Part shown: positions 40,560 through 48,943 of the stretch, piece by piece
Layout of the letters: every line of letters begins with the position of its first letter
How positions within the stretch are numbered: position 1 is the stretch's first letter
From: an uncultured Spirochaetaceae bacterium
GTDB taxonomy: Bacteria; Spirochaetota; Spirochaetia; Sphaerochaetales; Sphaerochaetaceae
Assembly (NCBI GenBank): GCA_944389145.1
Contig: CALXLH010000012.1
Coordinates: 1 to 64,000, forward strand
Reading direction: 5' to 3'
Length of the DNA: 64,000 nucleotides
The notes under the pieces: generated by a model
The model's database searches: none
What the model was told of the DNA's origin: nothing
The model's input: the letters and a program-made list of their open reading frames with translations, nothing else
Made by a program: the position numbers and the translations under genes

Positions 40560-41792
40560 GTGAAGGCCTTTGATGATATATTCAGCTATCTACCCCTGGA
40601 CATAAGGGAATCGCTTGATGCCCTGTTCTCCCGTTACCGCTTCACGGAGAGCCAGAGGCTTGAGATCGTGAAGGATGAGGCCGACCTCAGGCAATGGAGG
40701 GAACGCTCATTCACGAAGCTGGCAGATTATGAAGCGATCGACGCGCGAAAGGACGGACGCAAGGGAGAGGCATACATTGCGGCCATGAGGGAATACATGA
40801 GGAGGCTGAGAAGCTCAGAGACTGACTACTCATCATTCGATCCAGCATCCCATCCCCGGATCAAGCACGGCATCCATGATATCGATAAGCCTATCATACT
40901 CGGACGCTGTCCCTGCCCAGTCGATGGAGAGAAGACAAGATGCTGCAACCTGCGAACGATGGATCCAATAGAGCAATGCGCATTCTCATGCGCCTACTGC
41001 TCGGTGCAGGCCTTCTACTCGGAAGGCGAGATCCATACGATCAGCAGGCTGAAGGAAAAGCTTCTCGCGATGGATGTCGATCCATCGGTATGGCATATAG
41101 GGACAGGCCAGGCATCGGACTCGCTCCTGCTTGGAAATGACAAGGGAACGCTGTCGGCGCTCACAGCATTCGCAGAGGCACATCCTAACGTGATCATAGA
41201 GCTGAAATCCAAGAGCGGCAGAGACGTATTCCAGCATGGCTATCCGAGAAACATCTTCTTCTCCTGGAGCCTCAATGCGCCTACGATCATAGAGAAGGAA
41301 GAACATCTTACCGCATCGCTGGAAGAAAGGCTCACGGATGCGGAACGGGCAAGGGACAAAGGCAGCCTCGTTGGCTTCCATATCCACCCGATGGTCTTCT
41401 TCAAGGGCTGGGAGGAGGAGTATCCGAAGATCGCGGAGGAGATCGAGCGCCGCTTCTCTGCCGATGATATCTACGCGATAAGCATAGGAACGCTTACATT
41501 CACCAAGGCCGTGCTGAAGAAGCTGAGGCAGCGCGGGGCAGAGAGCCGCGTGCTTGAGATGGAGCTCGTGGAGGCAGCTGGAAAGTTCTCATATCCCCTG
41601 GAGACGAAGAGACTCATGTTCCGCACTGTATATGACTCATTCTCTCCCCTCTTCCATGATGATGTCTTCTTCTATCTCTGCATGGAAGACCCTTCGCTGT
41701 GGCCGGATGTGCTTGGCAGGGAATATCCGTGCGACAAGGCCTTCGAGGAGGATATGAAGAGAAGCTACATGGCTAAGATGAGGAAGCGCTAG
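40560..41792 (+). CDS. spore-photoproduct-lyase-family radical SAM protein
   Basis: 410 residues. The radical SAM cysteines are C140-x3-C144-x2-C147 (CAFSCAYC), followed by strands such as WHIGTGQASDSLL and FSWSLNAPTIIEKEEHLTASLEERL that match the SPL/DNA-repair-photolyase group. Additional cysteines C117, C119, C128 and C129 lie just before the cluster and could hold another metal. Its position opposite uvrC hints at a DNA or RNA repair role, but non-sporulating bacteria have many SPL relatives of unknown function. Start is GTG at 40560; an upstream start at 40524 would precede the -10 box. Confidence 0.78.
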   Translation: MKAFDDIFSYLPLDIRESLDALFSRYRFTESQRLEIVKDEADLRQWRERSFTKLADYEAIDARKDGRKGEAYIAAMREYMRRLRSSETDYSSFDPASHPRIKHGIHDIDKPIILGRCPCPVDGEKTRCCNLRTMDPIEQCAFSCAYCSVQAFYSEGEIHTISRLKEKLLAMDVDPSVWHIGTGQASDSLLLGNDKGTLSALTAFAEAHPNVIIELKSKSGRDVFQHGYPRNIFFSWSLNAPTIIEKEEHLTASLEERLTDAERARDKGSLVGFHIHPMVFFKGWEEEYPKIAEEIERRFSADDIYAISIGTLTFTKAVLKKLRQRGAESRVLEMELVEAAGKFSYPLETKRLMFRTVYDSFSPLFHDDVFFYLCMEDPSLWPDVLGREYPCDKAFEEDMKRSYMAKMRKR

Positions 41793-42470
41793 ATGTTCGT
41801 AGAAGCCAATGGCACGAAGCTATACTGCAGGAAGGAAGGGAACGGCAATCCTCTCATCCTCCTTCATGGCAACGGGGAGGATCATACGATATTCATCCCG
41901 GCAATCAGCGTTCTGAAAGAGCATTTCACGGTATATGCCATCGATACGAGAGGACATGGACAAAGCCAGGAAAGCGATGACATCCACTACCGGACATTCA
42001 TGGAGGATCTAAAGGGCCTCATCGATGCGCTATCCATCAGGAAGCCCATCATCTGCGGCTTCTCCGATGGTGCCATAACGGCCCTGATGCTTGCCTTCAC
42101 CTACCCTGATATCCCAAGATCTATAATCTCCGCAGGGGCAAACACCACCCCTGACGGGCTAATAGAGGAGATGCAGGAGGAGATAAGGAAAGGCTATGAG
42201 GCTACAGAAGATACCCTGCTCCGCCTGATGCTTGAGGAGCCATCCATCACACCTGAAGAGCTAGGGAAGATAACATGCCCCGTGCTAGTCACGGCAGGAG
42301 AGCATGATGCGGTTAAGCTTGATGACACAAGGCTCATCGCCCGTTCTATACCCCGCTCCCGCCTTCTAATCCTCAGCGGCGAGGATCATGCGTCATACAT
42401 AGCAGGATCAGAGAAGATCGCCCGGCTGATACTCAAGGCCGAATCCTTCCTGCAATCCGATCTCGTATGA
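41793..42470 (+). CDS. alpha/beta-hydrolase fold protein
   Basis: 225 residues. LLHGNGEDH supplies the oxyanion HG, GFSDGAITAL the nucleophile Ser elbow, the acidic residue is near VTAGEHDAVK, and ILSGEDHASYI the catalytic His. Substrate unknown. The ATG follows the previous stop directly, so it is co-transcribed with the radical SAM gene. No signal peptide. Confidence 0.82.
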   Translation: MFVEANGTKLYCRKEGNGNPLILLHGNGEDHTIFIPAISVLKEHFTVYAIDTRGHGQSQESDDIHYRTFMEDLKGLIDALSIRKPIICGFSDGAITALMLAFTYPDIPRSIISAGANTTPDGLIEEMQEEIRKGYEATEDTLLRLMLEEPSITPEELGKITCPVLVTAGEHDAVKLDDTRLIARSIPRSRLLILSGEDHASYIAGSEKIARLILKAESFLQSDLV

Positions 42471-42587
42471 TCGCTCCTTCCATCGCCTCAAGCGTCCTGT
42501 CCAATATAAACGAAGGACCTCGATGCTGACATGCAGGACACGACCTTTTCCATAGCGTTCCGCATATAGTCCTCTCCTGTAGAAGCT

Positions 42588-42651
42588 ACTTAGCAAAAAA
42601 ACTTAGAAGCATGAAGGAAAATAGCTTAACTTCTAAGAATTATTGCTAAGT
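42588..42651. repeat. nested inverted repeat (64 nt)
   Basis: Outer arms ACTTAGCAA (42588-42596) and TTGCTAAGT (42643-42651), inner arms CTTAGAAG (42602-42609) and CTTCTAAG (42630-42637), separated by a symmetrical 5 x 5 A/T-rich internal loop; apical loop 20 nt. As RNA or cruciform DNA this is an extended stem. It is not followed by a T run. The element CTTCTAAG recurs in the operator 100 bp downstream. Confidence 0.65.
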
Positions 42652-42733
42652 GCCCGATACCTTATCTAATATGACTCAGGTAAAGCTGCTTCAAAGAACA
42701 GTCGAGGACGGCGATTCCATGAGATAATACTTA

Positions 42734-42783
42734 TAATCTTCTAAGATTAAATCTTGAAAGATTAAATATTGCGGTATTATACT
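42734..42783 (+). promoter_or_regulatory. two tandem palindromic operators over an ATPase promoter
   Basis: TAATCTT-CT-AAGATTA (42734-42749) and AATCTT-GA-AAGATT (42750-42763, with A on each side) are spaced 15 bp centre to centre. The second overlaps the -35 box TTGAAA (42754-42759); an 18-bp spacer and TATACT (42778-42783) follow. Binding here should block the promoter, probably by autoregulation. Confidence 0.65.
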
Positions 42784-42799
42784 TACTCCAGAGGATGAG

Positions 42800-44179
42800 A
42801 TGTTCATAGGAAGGGACGAGGAGATCAAGCGGCTTGAGCGGATGTGGAATAGCGATAGATTCGAATTTGCCATAATCTATGGCAGGCGCAGGGTCGGAAA
42901 GACCACGCTCATAACGAATTTCGCAGAAGGAAGAAGATGCATATTCTTCGCCTGCCAGAAGGCGTCGCTTGAAGATAACCTTTCTGAGCTTTCTGCGCAG
43001 ATCAGCCAGATGCTGGGGTACAGTGTCAGCTTCCGCTCATTCACCGAGGCCCTCCGGGCAATCACAGGCCTTGCGGAAAAGGAAAGACTCTTACTCGTAA
43101 TGGATGAGTTTCCGTATCTTGCCAGGCAGGATGGTAATGCCATCTCTTCTATACTGCAGAATCTTATTGACCATGAAGGAAAGGAATCGAGGCTGTTCCT
43201 CATCATATCCGGGTCATCTATGTCATTCATGGAAGATGAGGTACTGGGTAAGGAGAGCCCTCTGTATGGGAGGGCTACGGCAATCTTCCGGCTTCTTCCA
43301 TTCGACTATCTTATTTCCGGAAGATTCGTCCCTTCATACAGCAATGAGGATAAGGCGCTGGTCTATGGAATCACGGGAGGCATCCCAAGATACCTTGAGC
43401 TTTTCGATGACACTCTCTCAGTAAAGGAGAATCTTCTCTATCAGCTATTCGACAGGAATTCCGTACTATTCAATGAAAGGGAGAGCTATCTCAAGGAAGA
43501 ATTCACAGAAGTCTCAACATATAATTCAATACTGACGGCAATCGCTTCAGGCTGCACTAAGCTCTCCGAGATTTCCAGCCGTGCAGGAATACAGGTCGGC
43601 GTCCTTCCCAAATACCTGGCAAAGCTGAAGGAAGTCGGTATCGTAGACAAGATCATTCCGTTAGGCGAAAGTTCAAGGAAAGGAGTATGGCAGATAAGCG
43701 ATCTCTTCTTCCGCTTCTACTCCTTCTTCGTAGCAAGGAACATGTCAACGATAGTATCGGGCCGGATGGGGAATGCATATGATTCCTTAGTAACACCATT
43801 GATCAACGATTACATGGGCAAGGTATTCGAGAGGATAGCGATGCAGTATATAGAACGATATGCAGAGCTTCCCTTCCCTTTGAGCGATGTAGGAACCTGG
43901 TGGGGAGGCAGCAGGCGGCTGAAGAAGGAAATCGAGATAGATATAGTCGCTACGTCTGCTATAGGTGATGATGCGCTGATAGGCTCTGTGAAATACAGGG
44001 AGAAGAAGACGAGAAAAGTCGAGCTTGATCTCATGAGAAGCTATGCCGCAGAGATGGGAGGCTTCGGAAGATACCGTTACTGGTTCTTCTCGAAATCCGG
44101 ATTCGATGATGATCTGAAGCAGCTAGAAGATGATGATGTAAGGCTTTTCTCCATTGATGATATCTATGATATAAGATAA
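42800..44179 (+). CDS. AAA ATPase of the archaeal-ATPase/DUF234 family
   Basis: 459 residues. MFIGRDEEIKRLERMW is the typical start, Walker A YGRRRVGKTTLI at about 28-39, Walker B LLVMDEFPYLA near 97-107 and sensor IISGSSMSFMED. About 230-300 contain a winged helix (LTAIASGCTKLSEISSRAGIQVGVLPKYLAKLKEVGIV), and the C-terminal part resembles the DUF234 nuclease-like domain (EIDIVATSAIGDDALIGSVKYREKKTRK, a D/E-x-K pattern). Function unknown; such genes are scattered among archaea and anaerobic bacteria. GAGGATGAG precedes the ATG. The winged helix could bind the operators upstream. Confidence 0.82.
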   Translation: MFIGRDEEIKRLERMWNSDRFEFAIIYGRRRVGKTTLITNFAEGRRCIFFACQKASLEDNLSELSAQISQMLGYSVSFRSFTEALRAITGLAEKERLLLVMDEFPYLARQDGNAISSILQNLIDHEGKESRLFLIISGSSMSFMEDEVLGKESPLYGRATAIFRLLPFDYLISGRFVPSYSNEDKALVYGITGGIPRYLELFDDTLSVKENLLYQLFDRNSVLFNERESYLKEEFTEVSTYNSILTAIASGCTKLSEISSRAGIQVGVLPKYLAKLKEVGIVDKIIPLGESSRKGVWQISDLFFRFYSFFVARNMSTIVSGRMGNAYDSLVTPLINDYMGKVFERIAMQYIERYAELPFPLSDVGTWWGGSRRLKKEIEIDIVATSAIGDDALIGSVKYREKKTRKVELDLMRSYAAEMGGFGRYRYWFFSKSGFDDDLKQLEDDDVRLFSIDDIYDIR

Positions 44180-44201
44180 GGCCGAGAGATAGCTTCGGCC
44201 T
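44179..44201 (+). terminator. hairpin at the end of the DUF234-type ATPase gene
   Basis: AGGCCGA/TCGGCCT stem (44179-44185 with 44195-44201) beginning at the last base of the stop codon. T-poor tail, so probably a weak terminator. The same GATAAGGCCGAGA string occurs at the end of the second ATPase gene (54762-54774). Confidence 0.5.
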
Positions 44202-44216
44202 GGCTCCTTCATATAT

Positions 44217-44256
44217 CAATAAAACAACGCTGCCTGCACTATATACAAGCAGCGTT
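44217..44256 (-). terminator. terminator of the Liv transporter operon
   Basis: Minus strand stem AACGCTGC/GCAGCGTT (44256-44249 with 44233-44226) followed by GTTTTATTG. Confidence 0.75.
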
Positions 44257-44287
44257 TGAAGCGAAGAGAACTATGATAAAACCTTGT

Positions 44288-45820
44288 TTATCCTCCCAGA
44301 TATGCACTTCTGACAGCTGGATTCTCAAGTATTTCCTGAGAAGGGCCTTCTAGGACGATACTACCCACCTCAATCACGAATCCCCTGTCTGCAACAGCTA
44401 AGGCAGCCTTAGCATTCTGCTCAACAAGCACGATGGTCTGTCCCGATTTATGGATCCGGCTTATTACATTGAAGACCTCTTCGGTATATTTCGGAGACAG
44501 TCCCATCGAAGGCTCATCAAGCAATAGCAGCTTAGGCCGAGACATCATCGCCCTTGCGATTGCAAGCATCTGCTGCTCACCACCTGACAGGGAACTTCCA
44601 AACTGGGTTATCCTCTCCTTGAGGCGAGGGAACAGCTCCAGCATACGTTCGAGATCTTCCTCGATACCAGCCTTATCATTCCGCAGATACGCGCCCATCT
44701 GTATATTCTCTCTTACGGAAAGCTGAGGGAAGATACCTCTGCCTTCCGGGACATGAACCATACCTTGAGCGACAAGCTTATAATCCGGAGCAGTCGTTAT
44801 ATCATTGCCTTCATATGTTATCGTACCGCTCTTTGGTTTCAGCATTCCGCTGATCGTACGTAGCAACGTCGTCTTTCCTGCTCCGTTTGCTCCGATCAAG
44901 GCAACAAACTCACCCTTCCGTACGGTTATCGAGATATCCTTAAGGATGTGCGCTGCACCATAATATGTATTGACATTATCCAAGACAAGCACATCTTCCG
45001 TATATGAAGCGGATCTCTTTCCCTCATCAACGGAAATACCTGATGAATCGCCTTTCCCAAGATAAGCCTCTATGACCTGAGGATTATTCTGTATATCCAC
45101 AGGCAATCCTTCTGCGATCTTCTTGCCGCAATCAAGCACCGTGATCTGATCCGCAAGGCTGCAGACCATCTTCATATCATGGTCGATTATGATTACGGTA
45201 ATACCACTAGCACGGATCTTACGGACAAGATCAGCAAGGTTCTGCTTCTCAGTTGGATTCATTCCAGCGGCAGGTTCATCAAGCAGGATAAGCTGCGGCT
45301 CTGTCGCAAGTGCCCTTGCAATCTCGACAAGCCTTTGCTGGCCATAAGCCAATCCACTCACCTCATGGCCCCTAAACTCAGAGATCCCAACGAATTCAAG
45401 GGCTTTTTCAGCCTTTTCTCGGAACTTAACTTCATCTTTCCTTATGCCAGGCAGACTCAGCATCACGCTGATTGGCTGAGATTTCTCACGGCACTGCACA
45501 GCTACCACAACATTCTCAAGAACCGTAAGTCCCCTGAATAATTCTATATGCTGGAACGTCCTAGCAATTCCCTTCCTCGCTAGCTTATGGGTGGAGAAAC
45601 CATCAATGGAATCACCATCGAATACAAGATGTCCTTCTGTTTGAGGGATATAACCAGTAAGCACATTGAACATCGTAGTCTTCCCTGAGCCATTAGGTCC
45701 GATAAGACCACGGATCTCCCCTTTCCTTACCTGAAGATCAACATCCAATAATGCGGTAACACCACCGAATTTCTTCGTTATGCCTTTTGCCTCAAGGATA
45801 AAATCATTTCTATCAGCCAT
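44288..45820 (-). CDS. fused LivG-LivF branched-chain-type ABC ATPase
   Basis: 510 residues with two complete ATPase domains. The N-terminal half (about 1-250) is LivG-like: FGGVTALLDVDL, Walker A GPNGSGKTT, long LivG-type insertion, YGQQRLVEIARAL and LLDEPAAGMNPTE. A linker of about 30 residues (GDSSGISVDEGKRSASYTED) leads to a LivF-like half: YYGAAHILKDISI, Walker A GANGAGKTT, LSGGEQQMLAIARAM, LLDEPSMGLSPKY. In most bacteria these are separate proteins. It should power LivH/LivM, whose genes lie directly upstream; overlap with livM is 8 bp. Confidence 0.92.
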   Translation of the reverse strand: MADRNDFILEAKGITKKFGGVTALLDVDLQVRKGEIRGLIGPNGSGKTTMFNVLTGYIPQTEGHLVFDGDSIDGFSTHKLARKGIARTFQHIELFRGLTVLENVVVAVQCREKSQPISVMLSLPGIRKDEVKFREKAEKALEFVGISEFRGHEVSGLAYGQQRLVEIARALATEPQLILLDEPAAGMNPTEKQNLADLVRKIRASGITVIIIDHDMKMVCSLADQITVLDCGKKIAEGLPVDIQNNPQVIEAYLGKGDSSGISVDEGKRSASYTEDVLVLDNVNTYYGAAHILKDISITVRKGEFVALIGANGAGKTTLLRTISGMLKPKSGTITYEGNDITTAPDYKLVAQGMVHVPEGRGIFPQLSVRENIQMGAYLRNDKAGIEEDLERMLELFPRLKERITQFGSSLSGGEQQMLAIARAMMSRPKLLLLDEPSMGLSPKYTEEVFNVISRIHKSGQTIVLVEQNAKAALAVADRGFVIEVGSIVLEGPSQEILENPAVRSAYLGG

Positions 45821-46808
45821 TGGATGCCCCTCCCATCAAAGCCTTCTTGAAAAACCTGATCGCATCTACGCCTGTACCAAGCAGTCCCCTTCTAAGGAGT
45901 ATGGTTGCCATGACTATGAGTAATGCATATACGACCATCTGCAAGGACCCAAGGAAACGCAGCATCTCAGGGAGAACTGCAATTATTATTCCACCTAAGA
46001 TAGAACCGGGAATCGAACCTACGCCACCTATAACAATCATAGTGAGAGTCTGGACGCTAAGATTCATATTATAGATATCAGGGCTGACCGTAGTCATATA
46101 ATATGCGTACAGAGACCCACCAGCTCCACCGAACGCAGCCGAGATGACGAATGCCAGTATCTTATAATATGCAAGATTCACTCCTAGGCTTTGTGCTGCA
46201 GTATCACTCTCTCTAACGGCTTTCAGGCTCCTGCCTATCCTGGAATGCTCTATGTTCATTCCGACTATCATCGCAACAAGAAGAAGGAAATACGTGAGTA
46301 TCAACCAGGAATCCAGTGATTGTACCGTAAGGCCGAAGAAGCTAGGAGACTCTATGCCAACCACTCCCATCGGACCATTAGTCAGGCTTACCCACTGGGT
46401 CAGTATAGTCTGGATTATGCTTGCAAAGCTCGTAGTGATCAGCACAAGATAAACGCCGCCTCTGACCTTAAGTGCCGGATAACCTATGATCAAACCTGCA
46501 ATAGCAGCAAATACTATCGATACCGGGAATGCCACAAGGAAATGAACTCCGAGTTTTGTGGATAGAAGCGCAGACGTATATGATCCAATGGCATAGAAAC
46601 CAGCCATTCCAAGATTTATCTGTCCGCACAATCCTGTAACGACGTTTAGACCGATAGCAAGGAATCCATATATTCCACCGATGATAAGGACATGCGACAT
46701 ATAGGGATCCCCGATACCGATTATGCCTGATACAAGTATCACGAAAAATACAAATAGGCTCAGGATCCTATGCTTTTTGATGAACTGAATGCAATTAACT
46801 GACTTCAT
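45813..46808 (-). CDS. livM: branched-chain-type ABC permease LivM
   Basis: 331-residue permease with about nine hydrophobic helices. LivM hallmarks: GIYGFLAIGLNVVTGLCGQINLGMAGFYAIGSYTSALL near the N-terminus, the ATPase-contact region RIGRSLKAVRESDTAAQSLGVNLAYYK, and the C-terminal VIGGVGSIPGSILGGIIIAVLPEML. Overlaps livH by 4 bp and the ATPase gene by 8 bp. Confidence 0.92.
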   Translation of the reverse strand: MKSVNCIQFIKKHRILSLFVFFVILVSGIIGIGDPYMSHVLIIGGIYGFLAIGLNVVTGLCGQINLGMAGFYAIGSYTSALLSTKLGVHFLVAFPVSIVFAAIAGLIIGYPALKVRGGVYLVLITTSFASIIQTILTQWVSLTNGPMGVVGIESPSFFGLTVQSLDSWLILTYFLLLVAMIVGMNIEHSRIGRSLKAVRESDTAAQSLGVNLAYYKILAFVISAAFGGAGGSLYAYYMTTVSPDIYNMNLSVQTLTMIVIGGVGSIPGSILGGIIIAVLPEMLRFLGSLQMVVYALLIVMATILLRRGLLGTGVDAIRFFKKALMGGASNG

Positions 46809-47698
46809 GCCTTCCTCCCCGGGCCAGCATCAAAAAGCCCACCTGGCTTAAACATCATTATCAGGATAAGTATGATGAACGATACGGCATCCTTTGCCTG
46901 AGAAGTGAATACGCCACCTGCAAGGTTCTCGACCACTCCAAGGAGCAAGCCGCCGACAATCGCCCCGGGGATATTTCCAAAACCACCAAGTACAGCCGCC
47001 GTGAACGCCTTTGAATTTATCGATGCGCCCATAGTAGGGGTAACGAAAAACTTCGGAGCGATCAATATGCCAGCAATACCGGCAAGGGCGCTTGCTATTA
47101 TTATGGTAAGAGCATCCGTCCTTACATGATTTATTCCCATCAGACCAGCCACAGACCTATTCTGGGATGATGCACGCATTGCAGTCCCTGTCTTAGTCCT
47201 TGTAAGAAACAGCCACAATATTCCGGCAGATGCCAAGCTTATCAGAAGGATGAATATATCCTGAGGAACGATAAACACCCCGCCAATGCTTACAGGCTCC
47301 ATAGGGAATATAGCAGGGTAAGGCCTGCCAGTAGCTCCCCAGATGAGAATCGCGGTATTCTGAAGCAGCATCTGCATTCCAACGCATCCGCCGATTACAT
47401 ACAGGAATCCGGATTTAGTCGTAGGTCTCATGACTAATAGATAGATCAGGAGTCCCATTATCGCAGCCGCCATGGCTCCTATTATCGCCGCGGGTATGAA
47501 GGGGAGCCTTGCTCCCCATTCACCCGTTACGTACATCAATGATACAGAAGCTCCGATCATAAGGATCTCACCCTGAGCGAAATTAACGACACGTATTCCG
47601 CTCCATATCATCGAATGCGCTATAGCAATAAGTCCATAAACACTTCCGATGGCCAGACCACTGACTATCAGCTGTATTATTACCGACACTATGCTCAT
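46805..47698 (-). CDS. livH: branched-chain-type ABC permease LivH
   Basis: 297-residue permease. Hallmarks: SGLAIGSVYGLIAIAHSMIWSGIRVVNFAQGEILMIGA, the cytoplasmic loop TKTGTAMRASSQNRSVAGLMGINHVRTDALT and AVLGGFGNIPGAIVGGLLLGVVENL. Partner of LivM. GGAGGT precedes the ATG; 33 bp separate it from the binding-protein gene. Confidence 0.92.
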   Translation of the reverse strand: MSIVSVIIQLIVSGLAIGSVYGLIAIAHSMIWSGIRVVNFAQGEILMIGASVSLMYVTGEWGARLPFIPAAIIGAMAAAIMGLLIYLLVMRPTTKSGFLYVIGGCVGMQMLLQNTAILIWGATGRPYPAIFPMEPVSIGGVFIVPQDIFILLISLASAGILWLFLTRTKTGTAMRASSQNRSVAGLMGINHVRTDALTIIIASALAGIAGILIAPKFFVTPTMGASINSKAFTAAVLGGFGNIPGAIVGGLLLGVVENLAGGVFTSQAKDAVSFIILILIMMFKPGGLFDAGPGRKA

Positions 47699-47731
47699 TA
47701 GCTAACCTCCATCACGGGATTCACAGAATCA

Positions 47732-48862
47732 TCATTCAAAGTATGCGACGACACCATCCTTAATCGTGCCATACTGCATAGAATGGAGGCCCTCACCAAC
47801 CTCATCGAAATCAAAGACACCTTCTACACCCTTGTACTCAAGGTTCCTAAGTGCCTCCTGAAGGGCATCGCCGTCCGTTGAACCTGCAAGCTCAATGGCT
47901 TCCTTGATGATATAAACAGCATCGTAACCAGTCGCCGCGAAATCATCAGGAGACTTACCACCGCTTATCTCAAGGAACGATTCAACAAACGATACTACCT
48001 GTGGATCAGGATTAGCAGAGATGAAACCCGCTGCAAAGATAAGGCCTTCTCCAGCACCACCGGCTGCATCGAGAGTAGTCTGTCCTTCAATGCCAGCCCC
48101 GCCTGCGAACTGCACATCAATTCCCATCTGGCGCGCCTGCTTCATCGCAAGGCCCATATCCGTCATAGGTCCGATAATGATCATGACATCCGGATTGCTG
48201 TTCTTTATCTTCAGAAGCTGGGATGAGAAATCCTTATCACCAGGAGTGAATGTCTCATCAGCAACGATAAGCGAATCAGCCTGATCACCAAGGGCTGTCC
48301 TGATGGATCCGATTCCACCTATTCCATAGTCAGCTGAATCATGCAGGACTGCAATACGACTATACCCTTCTCCCACGAGGAATTCCGCGAGGGCTCCGAA
48401 TTTCACATCATCATTCGCACGCGTCCTGAATACCCACGGATTTCCCTGCTGGCAGATATTCAAGGCCGTTCCATGAGGAAGGATAGGAATACCAGCCTTC
48501 GCGATCACAGGAAGCATCGCCAGACATGGTGAAGACTGGTTATCACCAACGATAGCAACCGCATTATCACGATAGATGAGCTTATTAAGCGCAGCGACTG
48601 CTTGCGCAGGAATACCTTGAGAATCCTCCAGGATGATCTCTATAGGCCTACCAAGGACTCCACCAGCTGCGTTAATCTCATTCGCCGCGAGCTGAGCACC
48701 ATACCCCTGCATCTCTCCCAGGCCCGCATTATCACCAGTCCTTGCACCGACGACACCAATAACGATTGGGTCAGAACTACCTCCTTCTGAACTTCCAGAT
48801 GCAGAAATAAAACCAACCAAGCAGATCATGATGGTCAGTACCAGAAAAACCTTCTTTGCCAT
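47732..48862 (-). CDS. Liv-type periplasmic ligand-binding protein
   Basis: 376 residues from the ATG at 48862, preceded by AAAGGAGAACACG; a longer frame upstream lacks a signal. Signal peptide 1-20 (MAKKVFLVLTIMICLVGFIS), then a Ser/Gly-rich segment and the Leu/Ile/Val-binding fold (IVIGVVGARTGDNAGLGEMQGYGAQLAANEINAAGGVLGRPIEIILEDSQG; NQSSPCLAMLPVIAKAGIPIL). This family binds amino acids, amides or aromatic acids. Because the neighbours catabolise 2-keto-3-deoxy sugar acids under the same regulator, the ligand may instead be a sugar acid; this is inference. Confidence 0.88.
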   Translation of the reverse strand: MAKKVFLVLTIMICLVGFISASGSSEGGSSDPIVIGVVGARTGDNAGLGEMQGYGAQLAANEINAAGGVLGRPIEIILEDSQGIPAQAVAALNKLIYRDNAVAIVGDNQSSPCLAMLPVIAKAGIPILPHGTALNICQQGNPWVFRTRANDDVKFGALAEFLVGEGYSRIAVLHDSADYGIGGIGSIRTALGDQADSLIVADETFTPGDKDFSSQLLKIKNSNPDVMIIIGPMTDMGLAMKQARQMGIDVQFAGGAGIEGQTTLDAAGGAGEGLIFAAGFISANPDPQVVSFVESFLEISGGKSPDDFAATGYDAVYIIKEAIELAGSTDGDALQEALRNLEYKGVEGVFDFDEVGEGLHSMQYGTIKDGVVAYFE

Positions 48863-48888
48863 AAACGTGTTCTCCTTTTGTACTTCAA

Positions 48889-48937
48889 ATTCTAGAACAC
48901 AAAATTGCAAAGTCAAGGAAAAATAAAACTGAGTTTT
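48889..48937 (-). promoter_or_regulatory. promoter and IclR-type operator of the liv operon
   Basis: Dyad AAAAC-TGA-GTTTT (48925-48937) lies 8 bp upstream (minus strand) of TTGACT (48916-48911), followed by a 16-bp spacer and TAGAAT (48894-48889). The same dyad and the same 8-bp spacing occur at 49823-49849. Confidence 0.7.
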
Positions 48938-48943
48938 GAAAAT

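Larger units (their letters stand above)
42471..42799. other. gene-free stretch rich in palindromes before an ATPase gene
   Basis: No credible gene. It holds a large nested inverted repeat (42588-42651), two tandem palindromes (42734-42763) and the promoter of the following gene, each listed separately. Confidence 0.6.
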
